DNA of 5,804 nt from Chitinophagales bacterium (GCA_026786335.1 JAJAYG010000271.1:1-5804); one strand, 5' to 3'. Shown: positions 1 through 5,515, counted from the first letter of the stretch. A program made the numbers and translations. The notes: generated from the letters alone by a model not told the origin.

Positions 1-819
1 GCTGTAGATAAAAATAAATTTATTTATACCTGCGGAAGAGCAGTTGCAAACGACTATGCCGTTACCCAAGATGCTTATCAAATGAATTTCTATGGAGGAA
101 ACAGTGATGCAGTATTGTATAAATTCTATGGTGGAAATGATTGTCTTGATTTGTTTGAACCCAATGAAAATATTTTTTCGGCCAAAGAAATTAAGCCATG
201 GCTGCCTGCCGATTCAACCATCTTTGGTATTAACGGAACCATTGCAAATGCAAATGATGCCGATTGGTATTCAATAGCCGTTGATGCTGCATTTCCAAAT
301 CTAATGGTGGTGCTGCGCGATCTGTTTGATGATTACAATCTAAATCTTTACAATGAATCGGGGATACTTATTTACCAATCCACTGCGCCTGATAATATTT
401 CTGATACCATTGCCGTAAATAATTTAAATAGCGGAACCTACTACATCGAAATTCCGCATGCTGTTGATATTTTCGATTCGCTCACTTGTTATCGGTTACA
501 ATTTTATAAAAACAATTTGCCTTTTACTCCAATTGGAATTCCAACAACTGCGGAAAGCAATTCGAATTCACTTTCATTTTCATTATACCCCAACCCGGTA
601 TTAAACAATGTTTCATTTTTTATTCCTTCTACCAAACAGGAAAAAGTAACCGTTATCATTTATGATTTGCTTAACCGCATCGTGTATGATGAAGCTGTTT
701 TAGTAAATGAGGGCGGAAAAAATTATGCTGTTTCGGTAAATACATTTGCAGTGGGTGCTTATACACTGGTAATTAAATCTGCCGATCAAATGAGGGTGGC
801 TAAGTTTGTGAAAGAATAA
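1..819 (+). CDS. T9SS-secreted SBBP-repeat/PPC-like protein, 3' end only
   Basis: The reading frame is open from base 1 and stops with TAA at 817-819, so this is the last 272 residues of a larger protein; the ATG at 82 is internal. Visible residues 1-45 (IYTCGRAVANDYAVTQDAYQ, then GGNSDAVLYKF) match the SBBP beta-propeller repeat pattern (GxT.s.dfp.t.gayq..gg.DaFvaKf). Residues about 50-170 resemble a pre-peptidase C-terminal (PPC) beta-sandwich: an FEPNEN opening, DADWYSI, then LNLYNESG and GTYYIEI. A short linker leads to a T9SS type A sorting domain from about residue 188: YPNP at 196-199, GAYTLVI at 252-258 and the basic end KFVKE. Such domains direct Bacteroidota outer-membrane export followed by surface anchoring or release. 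The complete protein is probably a large cell-surface or released propeller protein; its ligand is unknown. No signal peptide is visible because the 5' end is missing. Confidence 0.9.
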   Translation, partial: AVDKNKFIYTCGRAVANDYAVTQDAYQMNFYGGNSDAVLYKFYGGNDCLDLFEPNENIFSAKEIKPWLPADSTIFGINGTIANANDADWYSIAVDAAFPNLMVVLRDLFDDYNLNLYNESGILIYQSTAPDNISDTIAVNNLNSGTYYIEIPHAVDIFDSLTCYRLQFYKNNLPFTPIGIPTTAESNSNSLSFSLYPNPVLNNVSFFIPSTKQEKVTVIIYDLLNRIVYDEAVLVNEGGKNYAVSVNTFAVGAYTLVIKSADQMRVAKFVKE

Positions 820-828
820 AAACAAAAA

Positions 829-909
829 TCTCCCGTCCCGATTATTCGGGACAGATATTCGCAGATTAAAATTATTCACCCTTTGCGTTCATCTGCTCGA
901 TCTGCGGGA
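829..909. repeat. REP-like imperfect inverted repeat, copy 1
   Basis: The element opens with TCTCCCG (829-835) and closes with ATCTGCGGGA (900-909). CAGATATTCGCAGAT (852-866) on the left roughly opposes ATCTGCTCGATCTGCGGG (891-908) on the right. Both arms correspond to the second copy at 5426-5489, once the 16-bp palindrome at 836-851 is set aside. The element lies 10 bp after the T9SS gene and 37 bp before the protease gene. It contains no ORF and no T-tract, so I call it a non-coding repeat and not a terminator, although transcript-end folding or stability roles are possible. Confidence 0.7.
836..851. repeat. 16-bp palindrome nested in the repeat
   Basis: TCCCGATTATTCGGGA lies directly between TCTCCCG and CAGAT, which are adjacent in the second copy of the surrounding element. 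With the flanking G835 and C852 it forms a perfect 7-bp stem (835-841 with 846-852) and a 4-nt loop. No T-run follows, so it is not a typical intrinsic terminator. Confidence 0.65.
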
Positions 910-946
910 AAATTGTACACTGCGTAACAGCTAATTATAAATTCTT

Positions 947-1411
947 ATGTCGAAGAAAATAAAAGTGCCAATTGAAGTAGTGAGTTTGCAGGAAGAAGGA
1001 TTTCATCTTTTTGTGAAAGGAAAATTAAATGATCATTCGTTGAGTTTACTCATTGATACAGGTGCTTCTAAAACTGTACTCGATAAAAATTTTCTTTCTC
1101 TTCATTTCCCCGAATTAAAATTAGAATCGAATGAGCAACTTGCCACAGGTGTTGGAAACAACACGATCAAAAGTGAAATCACTGTTATAAAAGAACTTTC
1201 AATCGGCGAGCTTAAAATCGCACAATATGAAGTTGCTGTTCTTGATTTAAAGCATGTGAACGATACCTACTCTCTTATTGCCCTGCCTCCTATTCATGGT
1301 GTTATCGGGTGCGATCTTTTAGTTGAATATCAATCAGCTATAAATATGAAAAAGAAATCGCTCCGTCTTCATTCCCCAAAAAAGAAAACCGGCAAGCAGA
1401 ACGATAAATAG
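947..1411 (+). CDS. retropepsin-like aspartic protease (clan AA)
   Basis: This is a 154-residue protein with one DTG-type active site, LLIDTGASKTVLD, placing the catalytic Asp at residue 37. It is followed by a probable flap region (ATGVGNNTIKSEI, 66-78) and a hydrophobic-hydrophobic-Gly element, HGVIGCDLL (118-126), as in the second half of retropepsin folds. A single DTG in a short chain implies that the active enzyme is a homodimer. No signal peptide or membrane segment is visible and the C-terminus is lysine-rich (PKKKTGK), so a cytoplasmic location is likeliest. The ATG at 947 is the first start in the frame and leaves a full N-terminal strand. No Shine-Dalgarno is seen. The cytochrome gene starts 58 bp downstream on the same strand and could be co-transcribed, but nothing ties their functions together. 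The substrate is unknown. Confidence 0.85.
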   Translation: MSKKIKVPIEVVSLQEEGFHLFVKGKLNDHSLSLLIDTGASKTVLDKNFLSLHFPELKLESNEQLATGVGNNTIKSEITVIKELSIGELKIAQYEVAVLDLKHVNDTYSLIALPPIHGVIGCDLLVEYQSAINMKKKSLRLHSPKKKTGKQNDK

Positions 1412-1433
1412 AATCGATCCTTTAATCATTTCA

Positions 1434-1441
1434 TAATTTAG
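1434..1441 (+). promoter_or_regulatory. weak candidate -7 element for the cytochrome lipoprotein
   Basis: TAATTTAG matches the Bacteroidota -7 consensus TAnnTTTG at all but one defined position and lies 28 bp before the ATG at 1470. I see no TTG-type -33 element at the expected distance. In AT-rich DNA such a one-mismatch match is common, so this is only a suggestion. Readthrough from the protease gene is an equally good source of expression. Confidence 0.2.
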
Positions 1442-1469
1442 CCAAGTATAAAAACACATTTTATTTTGT

Positions 1470-2945
1470 ATGAAAGATGCTGTGAGAATCATTCTATCTC
1501 TCTTTATATTTTCTTTGCTTTTAAGTTGCAAGAAAGATTCAAACGATCTGCCTTATGTTTATGATGCTTCAAAAGGTTTCCCCGAAGACGTTGCAAAAAT
1601 TATAAACACCAAATGCAACACCACAGGTTGCCATACAGCAAATGCAAAAGCTGCGGCAGGTGGTTTATCAATGGAAACATGGGATCAAATGTTTGAAGGC
1701 AGCAATGGCGGTGCGGTTACCATTCCTTACCGGCCCGACTATAGCTGGATCATGTATTACACCAACACCGATACTGCATGGGGCCCTGCCCTTACGCCAA
1801 ACATGCCATACAATGCCCAGCCATTATCAATTGATGAATGGAATACTTTAAATCAATGGGTAATTAATGGAGCACCAAAGAATGACGGCTCCATTGCTTT
1901 TCCGAACAATGCCGATAGAAAAAAATTCTACGTCGCCAATCAGGGTTGTGATGTGGTAACGGTTTTTGATGCCGATACAAAACTGGCCATGCGTTATGTA
2001 AATGTTGGAAACAACCCCGATGCTATTGAAGTGCCCCATCAAGTTAAAGTTTCTCCCGATGGTAAATATTGGTACGTGTGTTTTGTTTATGGAACCACCG
2101 TACAAAAATTTAGTACCCTTGATGATTCTTATATTGGTGAAGTAAGTGTGGGTGTTGGCTATTGGAATACAATGACCTTTACCAGCGATGGTTCTCGCGC
2201 ATGGGTTGTTGACTGGGAAAACGAAGGCCGAATTGCTTACATAGATTTGGATAACCTCACCTTTCTGCGTTACTACCAAAGCACCGATTTTGTTTTTCCT
2301 CACGGCAGCGAAGTGAATGCTGCAGGAACTGTTTTATACATCACTGCTCAATATGGCAATCAAATTTTTAAGTTCGATGTTTCTGATGGAATGAATCCCA
2401 GCTACGAAACAATTCCCATGGATGGCTTGTCGCCAAATAATGTACAAGGAACTTACGATCCTCATCAAATATATCTTTCACCCGATGAGTCTAAATATTT
2501 TGTAACCTGCCAGGCATCCAATGAAGTTCGTGTATTTAAAACCGCTAATGATTCGCTTATCAAGGTAATTCCGGTTGGGCAATATCCACTCGAGATGGCT
2601 TTCTCCAATACTCACTCTTATATGTTTGTTACCTGCGAATACGATCCTTGTGCCGAAGCTAAGTGCGAAGGTTCGGTTTATGTAATTGACTATAATACTT
2701 TCGAAGTTAAGGCAGTAATTCAATCGGGCATTTTTCAGCCACATGGAATTGGAGTTTTGGATAATATAGGATATGCAGTTGTAGCCAGCAGAAACCTCGA
2801 TGTATCGGGTCCTTTACCTCACCATACCGGAACCTGCGGCGGCAGAAACGGATTCATTCAATTAATAGATTTAACCACACTTCAATTTATTGATGGTTAC
2901 CGAAGTGAAGTAAGTGTTGATCCGTATAGTGTTGGGGTGAGGTGA
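1470..2945 (+). CDS. lipoprotein: cytochrome c domain fused to YVTN-like beta-propeller
   Basis: This is a 491-residue protein. Residues 1-20 form a lipoprotein signal peptide with lipobox LLSC and lipidated Cys20, followed by KKDSND, so it is membrane-anchored in the envelope. Residues about 40-136 look like a small c-type cytochrome. The haem attachment site is CNTTGCH (Cys49, Cys54, His55), a CX4CH motif in place of CXXCH. A likely axial Met is Met112 in PNMPYN, followed by the usual closing helix LSIDEWNTLNQWVINGAP. Residues about 148-491 are a beta-propeller of roughly seven blades with YVTN-type repeats (FYVANQGCDVVTVFD, KYFVTCQASNEVRVFK). Four blades carry PH[Q/G] before the next strand (His190, His278, His332, His425). 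Cys389, Cys394 and Cys399 cluster in one loop. The role is probably envelope electron transfer or redox substrate binding, with the substrate unknown. An intrinsic terminator begins at the stop codon. Confidence 0.85.
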   Translation: MKDAVRIILSLFIFSLLLSCKKDSNDLPYVYDASKGFPEDVAKIINTKCNTTGCHTANAKAAAGGLSMETWDQMFEGSNGGAVTIPYRPDYSWIMYYTNTDTAWGPALTPNMPYNAQPLSIDEWNTLNQWVINGAPKNDGSIAFPNNADRKKFYVANQGCDVVTVFDADTKLAMRYVNVGNNPDAIEVPHQVKVSPDGKYWYVCFVYGTTVQKFSTLDDSYIGEVSVGVGYWNTMTFTSDGSRAWVVDWENEGRIAYIDLDNLTFLRYYQSTDFVFPHGSEVNAAGTVLYITAQYGNQIFKFDVSDGMNPSYETIPMDGLSPNNVQGTYDPHQIYLSPDESKYFVTCQASNEVRVFKTANDSLIKVIPVGQYPLEMAFSNTHSYMFVTCEYDPCAEAKCEGSVYVIDYNTFEVKAVIQSGIFQPHGIGVLDNIGYAVVASRNLDVSGPLPHHTGTCGGRNGFIQLIDLTTLQFIDGYRSEVSVDPYSVGVR

Positions 2946-2986
2946 TGTGTAGTGATTTTGACTTTTGCACACATCGAATTTTTTTT
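2943..2986 (+). terminator. intrinsic terminator after the cytochrome lipoprotein
   Basis: GATGTGT (2944-2950) pairs perfectly with ACACATC (2969-2975). Inside the loop, AGT (2951-2953) can also pair with ACT (2961-2963). Three bases after the stem comes a run of eight T (2979-2986). The stem overlaps the TGA stop codon at 2943-2945, so the transcript would end almost directly after the coding region. Confidence 0.7.
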
Positions 2987-3075
2987 CCTGAATGAAGAAA
3001 AAATTTTTGCAATTACTTAATTTACGCTTTCAAAAAATTTCCATCTTCATTTATTCCTATTTTCTAAACCAAGAT

Positions 3076-3133
3076 TTATAGGATGAATAAGATGGTGTGA
3101 TTAAAAAGAAAAAGAATTCTATGAATCCTATAA
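3076..3133. repeat. short inverted repeat TTATAGGAT / ATCCTATAA
   Basis: TTATAGGAT (3076-3084) is the exact reverse complement of ATCCTATAA (3125-3133), with a 40-nt spacer. Looser similarity extends outward, with GATTTATAGGATGAATAAG on the left and AATCCTATAATCCTTTAATT on the right. The 9-bp arms are short in AT-rich DNA, so chance is possible. The extended arms and the neighbouring elements favour a worn repeat relic. Confidence 0.45.
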
Positions 3134-3213
3134 TCCTTTAATTCTATTGTAATTAGATTTTTGGGTAATGAAAAAATACTTTTAATAATTGCCTTTGGAT
3201 AAGGTTTTACCGC

Positions 3214-3347
3214 TGACCCCTAAAGGGGAACTCATTGATTAAAGTATTCTTCAACTTAGGAAACGCTCATTTTATTCTTGAAGCAATGGTGAAAACGTAT
3301 TCGAAGAATAAGTTGCGCGCAGCTCCCCTTTAGAGGTTAGGGGTTCA
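3214..3347. repeat. inverted-repeat element with CCCCTAA/AGGGG ends
   Basis: The left end TGACCCCTAAAGGGGA (3214-3229) is matched in reverse complement by the right end 3324-3347, which on the minus strand reads TGAACCCCTAACCTCTAA and then AGGGGA. The right arm has one extra 7-bp unit (CCTCTAA after CCCCTAA). Inside, ATTCTTC and GAAGAAT are also inverted. The element is about 134 bp with no ORF. It resembles a MITE-like or REP-like relic. I recall CCCCTAA..AGGGGA sequences as common Bacteroidota intergenic repeats, but this is from memory. Confidence 0.6.
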
Positions 3348-3414
3348 TTAATAATATGGTGCGTGAAAAACTTTACTTTTATCGGGCGGCGGCGCAACAG
3401 CAATAGTGAAGTTT

Positions 3415-3422
3415 TATATTTG
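3415..3422 (+). promoter_or_regulatory. candidate -7 promoter element upstream of the RCC1 remnant
   Basis: TATATTTG is an exact match to the Bacteroidota -7 consensus TAnnTTTG and sits 31 bp before the ATG at 3454, a sensible leader length. I see no clear TTG-type -33 element about 19-21 bp upstream, where the sequence is CGGCGCAACAG. Its survival suggests the truncated gene may still be transcribed. Confidence 0.4.
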
Positions 3423-3453
3423 AATTTCTTTTTTCACTTTAGATATTGGGGGA

Positions 3454-3814
3454 ATGAAAACACTTGCCTTAACACTCATCTGCGCTGCAATAATTCTTAA
3501 AGTTACGATTGCCTATTCGCAATCCATTGATGGAGGAGGGCTCCATTCCACAGCCGTATGCAATGATAGCGAAGTAATGGCTTGGGGAAATGGTATAGAT
3601 GGTCAATTAGGCAACCGGAATTACTCGGTTAGTAATATCCCCGTTCAGGTAAGCGAACTTACAAGTGTAACTGCCAGTGAAGGAGGTGGTCTACATTCTC
3701 TTGCCTTAAAGAATGACGGAACAGTTTAACAGGGAACAACTTGCTGCAGGTATTTACTTCCTTCAAATAAAAATGAATGAAGAAACTTCGATAATGAAAA
3801 TTGTAATTGAATAA
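3454..3814 (+). pseudogene. RCC1-repeat T9SS protein with internal deletion
   Basis: The frame from ATG 3454 encodes 91 residues and stops at 3727-3729. Residues 1-22 are a Sec signal peptide ending near AYSQS. Then come about one and a half RCC1-type propeller repeats: GGGLHSTAVCNDSEVMAWGN with GQLGN, then EGGGLHSLALKNDGTV, ending where WAWG would normally follow. In another frame (+1), 3725-3814 encodes FNREQLAAGIYFLQI followed by KMNEETSIMKIVIE and a TAA stop, the typical end of a T9SS sorting domain. The start and the extreme end of one secreted RCC1 protein, or of two related ones, are thus joined out of frame, with the rest of the propeller and most of the sorting domain lost. The join lies around 3718-3728, where GGAACA occurs twice (3718-3723 and 3733-3738). 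The 91-residue product lacks an export domain and is unlikely to work. Confidence 0.8.
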
Positions 3815-3834
3815 ACTCAGCATGCCAGCAACAA

Positions 3835-3984
3835 TGAGTGAGAGTTTTTCTCTCGCGAGTCTGTCATTCCGAGGTACGAGGAATCTGCTTTTCTTTTCAC
3901 TTAAATTCCTCGTCCCTCGGAATGACAGGAACTGTATGTGAGTTGTTACCGCACAAAAAAATAACAGGATCTGTGAGTGAGAGT
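3835..3984. repeat. 11-bp direct repeats flanking the inverted repeat
   Basis: TGAGTGAGAGT occurs at 3835-3845 and again at 3974-3984, on either side of the inverted repeat at 3861-3928. The two copies do not directly abut that element, so they are not an obvious target-site duplication. The first copy also forms a small hairpin, GAGAG (3840-3844) with CTCTC (3850-3854) around five T. Confidence 0.4.
3861..3928. repeat. near-perfect 24-bp inverted repeat (MITE/REP-like)
   Basis: The left arm 3861-3884 begins CTGTCATTCCGAGG and ends ACGAGGAAT. The right arm 3905-3928 begins ATTCCTCGT and ends CCTCGGAATGACAG. They are reverse complements at 23 of 24 positions, the exception being T3875 opposite C3914. 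The 20-nt loop is pyrimidine-rich. The element lies between two convergent units, where a strong hairpin could also limit readthrough, though no T-run follows. GTCATTCCGA..GAGGAAT repeats are familiar to me from Bacteroidota genomes, by recollection only. Confidence 0.75.
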
Positions 3985-4039
3985 GTAAATGAGGGTGAAG
4001 GTGTTGAAGGAGTAAATGAGTTTGGGTTCTTGTTTCTTA

Positions 4040-4074
4040 CATCTTACGTCTTATGTCTTCCATCTTACGTCTTA
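4040..4074. repeat. tandem repeat CATCTTACGTCTTA, two copies, period 21
   Basis: CATCTTACGTCTTA occurs at 4040-4053 and 4061-4074, separated by TGTCTTC, which itself resembles the unit. On the minus strand the repeat begins within the TAA stop codon of the 4072-4641 gene, so it directly abuts the end of that coding region. Confidence 0.6.
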
Positions 4075-4641
4075 ATTCATCTGCACCGTATTAAAATCAT
4101 ATTGGTGTTTACTAAAACGCTTCTTAATAAAATAAGTAGGAATTAAAGTGATGCCGCCTGCAACAGAGAGCGTAACGCCGGTATAAAAAATTGCATTTTC
4201 GGTTCCATCGCGCACATTGTCTTTACCGCCATCTGCAGTTAATGCAATTGCCGCCACTCCCACTGCTGTAGCAATCGCAGCAGCAGCACCCAATGCCGAG
4301 CCGGGATTGTATTTGAGTTCATCAATATCTCTTACAGCATAATTTCTGTAATCAATATTGATTGAATCTTTTCCTACACCTTTTACTTTTCCGCTTATCG
4401 ATTTTCCATTCTTAAACGTGATCCACACTTTTGTTTTGTTGTAGATGGTAAATGTTTTTCCACCTGCTACAGGCACAATATCCAATTGGTAAACTGCAGT
4501 AATCGGTTGCGGCGGCCGTGCAATAATTGGAACCTTCGCTTGCTGTGCAAATGTTTTTGTGGGGAAAGAAAAAAGAGAAACAATGCTGATTAAAAGTAAG
4601 CAACATCTACGAGCAATGGTTAAAAATTTCAGGTGCTTCAT
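4072..4641 (-). CDS. exported/membrane protein of unknown function
   Basis: This is a 189-residue protein that I do not recognise as a named family. Starting at the ATG complementary to 4639-4641 gives a good Sec signal peptide: KHLKF, RR, the hydrophobic core CCLLLISIVSLFSF, and a likely cleavage near TFAQQ (about residue 32). The upstream in-frame Met would add 14 residues that fit a signal peptide less well. Residues about 60-112 form a small beta-rich region (TKVWITFKNGKSISGKVKGV, then KDSINIDYRNY), suggestive of an SH3-like or LSm-like barrel. Two glycine/alanine-rich hydrophobic segments follow, about 114-136 (GSALGAAAAIATAVGVAAIA) and 151-172 (FYTGVTLSVAGGITLIPTYF), then a basic tail, KKRFSKHQ. 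It is probably an envelope protein with an exposed N-terminal domain. It is divergent from the sirtuin gene, with 79 bp between starts. Confidence 0.75.
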   Translation of the reverse strand: MKHLKFLTIARRCCLLLISIVSLFSFPTKTFAQQAKVPIIARPPQPITAVYQLDIVPVAGGKTFTIYNKTKVWITFKNGKSISGKVKGVGKDSINIDYRNYAVRDIDELKYNPGSALGAAAAIATAVGVAAIALTADGGKDNVRDGTENAIFYTGVTLSVAGGITLIPTYFIKKRFSKHQYDFNTVQMN

Positions 4642-4646
4642 TAAAA

Positions 4647-4654
4647 CAAAAATA
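4647..4654 (-). promoter_or_regulatory. candidate -7 element just upstream of the minus-strand gene
   Basis: On the minus strand TATTTTTG matches TAnnTTTG exactly and ends five bases before the ATG at 4641. Transcription starting the usual few bases downstream would give an almost leaderless mRNA. No TTG-type -33 element is seen upstream. The match could be chance in AT-rich sequence, or could mean that the start codon lies further downstream. Confidence 0.3.
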
Positions 4655-4720
4655 CCCGAAACATTTTCCGCTAATAGCAGCACGCTGTTTTATTTTTACA
4701 CAGTGAAAGATGAAATTGAA

Positions 4721-5413
4721 ATGAAGAAAAAAATTATAGTGATCACCGGTGCAGGCATTAGTGCCGAGAGCGGAATAAAAACTTTCAGAGACAGCGATGG
4801 CCTGTGGGAAAAATACAGGATCGAAGATGTAGCAACACCCGAAGCATGGATAAATAATCCTTCGATGGTGTTGGATTTTTACAATCAAAGAAGAAAAGAT
4901 GTGCTGAATGCAAAACCAAATGCAGCGCATTTTGCATTGGTGAAACTCGAAGAATATTTCGAGGTTACCATCATCACCCAAAACATTGACGACCTGCACG
5001 AACGTGCCGGTTCAAAAAAAGTAATTCACCTGCACGGCGAAATATTAAAATCAAAAAGCTCAGTTGATGACGACCAGCGGCATGATTGCATCGGAGAAAT
5101 ATTGATGGGCGACAAATGTGAATTGGGTTCGCAACTTCGGCCGCATGTTGTTTGGTTTGGCGAAGCAGTGCCCATGATGGAAGTGGCTGCAAAACAAACC
5201 GGTGATGCAAGAATTGTTTTAGTGATTGGTACATCACTTCAGGTTTATCCCGCAGCCGGATTAATTAATTATGCATCTTACAGTGCAAAGAAATTTTTAA
5301 TTGACCCAATAATTCCTGAAGTGCCGCGTGTAAATAACCTCGAATGCATTGAAGCAAAAGCAACTGAAGGAGTTCCGATATTAGTTGCAAGATTGATTAA
5401 AGCGTTCGAGTGA
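4721..5413 (+). CDS. SIR2-family NAD-dependent protein deacylase (sirtuin, CobB-like)
   Basis: A 230-residue protein of typical bacterial sirtuin length. NAD-binding motifs are ITGAGISAESGIKTFR (8-23), TQNIDDLHERAG (86-97) and VIGTSLQVYPAAG (168-180). His105 in HLHG (103-106) is the catalytic base, and LRPHVVWFGE (139-148) follows. Sirtuins remove acyl groups from lysine using NAD+, giving nicotinamide and O-acyl-ADP-ribose. Tyr54 and Arg57 (FYNQRR) match the YxxR pair that, in SIRT5 and CobB, binds succinyl or malonyl carboxylates, so desuccinylase or demalonylase activity is plausible. The four zinc cysteines are not all present: only Cys123 and Cys133 lie in that region. The ATG at 4721 was chosen because the fold starts immediately (MKKKIIVITGAG); the open frame further upstream runs antisense into the neighbouring gene. 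A Nudix gene follows 102 bp downstream. Confidence 0.92.
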   Translation: MKKKIIVITGAGISAESGIKTFRDSDGLWEKYRIEDVATPEAWINNPSMVLDFYNQRRKDVLNAKPNAAHFALVKLEEYFEVTIITQNIDDLHERAGSKKVIHLHGEILKSKSSVDDDQRHDCIGEILMGDKCELGSQLRPHVVWFGEAVPMMEVAAKQTGDARIVLVIGTSLQVYPAAGLINYASYSAKKFLIDPIIPEVPRVNNLECIEAKATEGVPILVARLIKAFE

Positions 5414-5425
5414 AATAAAAATTTA

Positions 5426-5489
5426 TCTCCCGCAGATTTCGCAGCTCCTCGCGGATTTATTCTGCGCACATCTGCGAAATCTGCGGGAA
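5426..5489. repeat. REP-like inverted repeat, copy 2
   Basis: CCCGCAGATTTCGCAG (5429-5444) is the exact reverse complement of CTGCGAAATCTGCGGG (5472-5487), giving a 16-bp perfect stem. In the 27-nt spacer, CGCGGA (5450-5455) and TCTGCG (5461-5466) can form a second stem with one G-U pair. The element starts 12 bp after the sirtuin stop and matches the element at 829-909 in both ends. A transcript hairpin here could cap the sirtuin mRNA or partly separate it from the Nudix gene. No T-run follows. Confidence 0.8.
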
Positions 5490-5515
5490 ACAATTAACGA
5501 GCAATAAAATCATTT

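Larger units (their letters stand above)
2946..3453. other. 508-bp gene-free stretch with repeat relics
   Basis: I find no convincing coding region on either strand. The stretch begins with the terminator of the upstream gene. It then carries two degenerate inverted-repeat elements (3076-3133 and 3214-3347) in very AT-rich sequence. A short GC-rich patch (CGGGCGGCGGCGC, 3383-3395) precedes the promoter-like site at 3415. It reads as a site where small non-coding repeats have accumulated, next to a decayed gene. Confidence 0.6.

Noticed and set aside
835..852. Intrinsic terminator for the first gene
   Set aside because: The 7-bp stem is perfect but is not followed by a T-run, and it is better explained as a palindrome nested in a repeat element.
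1848..2744. Minus-strand open frames within the cytochrome-propeller gene
   Set aside because: They are antisense shadows with no domain signatures, while the plus strand encodes clear haem and propeller motifs throughout.
3718..3740. Programmed frameshift joining the RCC1 and T9SS parts
   Set aside because: There is no slippery heptamer or downstream structure, and the fused protein would still lack most RCC1 blades and most of the sorting domain. Deletion explains it better.
3838..4146. 102-residue plus-strand open frame
   Set aside because: It runs through the 24-bp inverted repeat and the CATCTTACGTCTTA tandem repeat and then antisense to a real gene. The translation shows no domain and is low-complexity.
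4642..4683. Upstream start for the minus-strand gene (14 extra residues)
   Set aside because: The later Met gives a compact signal peptide. The extension would place acidic and polar residues before it and would cover the candidate -7 site.
4559..4720. N-terminal extension of the sirtuin by 54 residues
   Set aside because: The extra sequence is antisense to the 5' part of the minus-strand gene, resembles no sirtuin N-terminus, and the Rossmann fold starts directly at ATG 4721.
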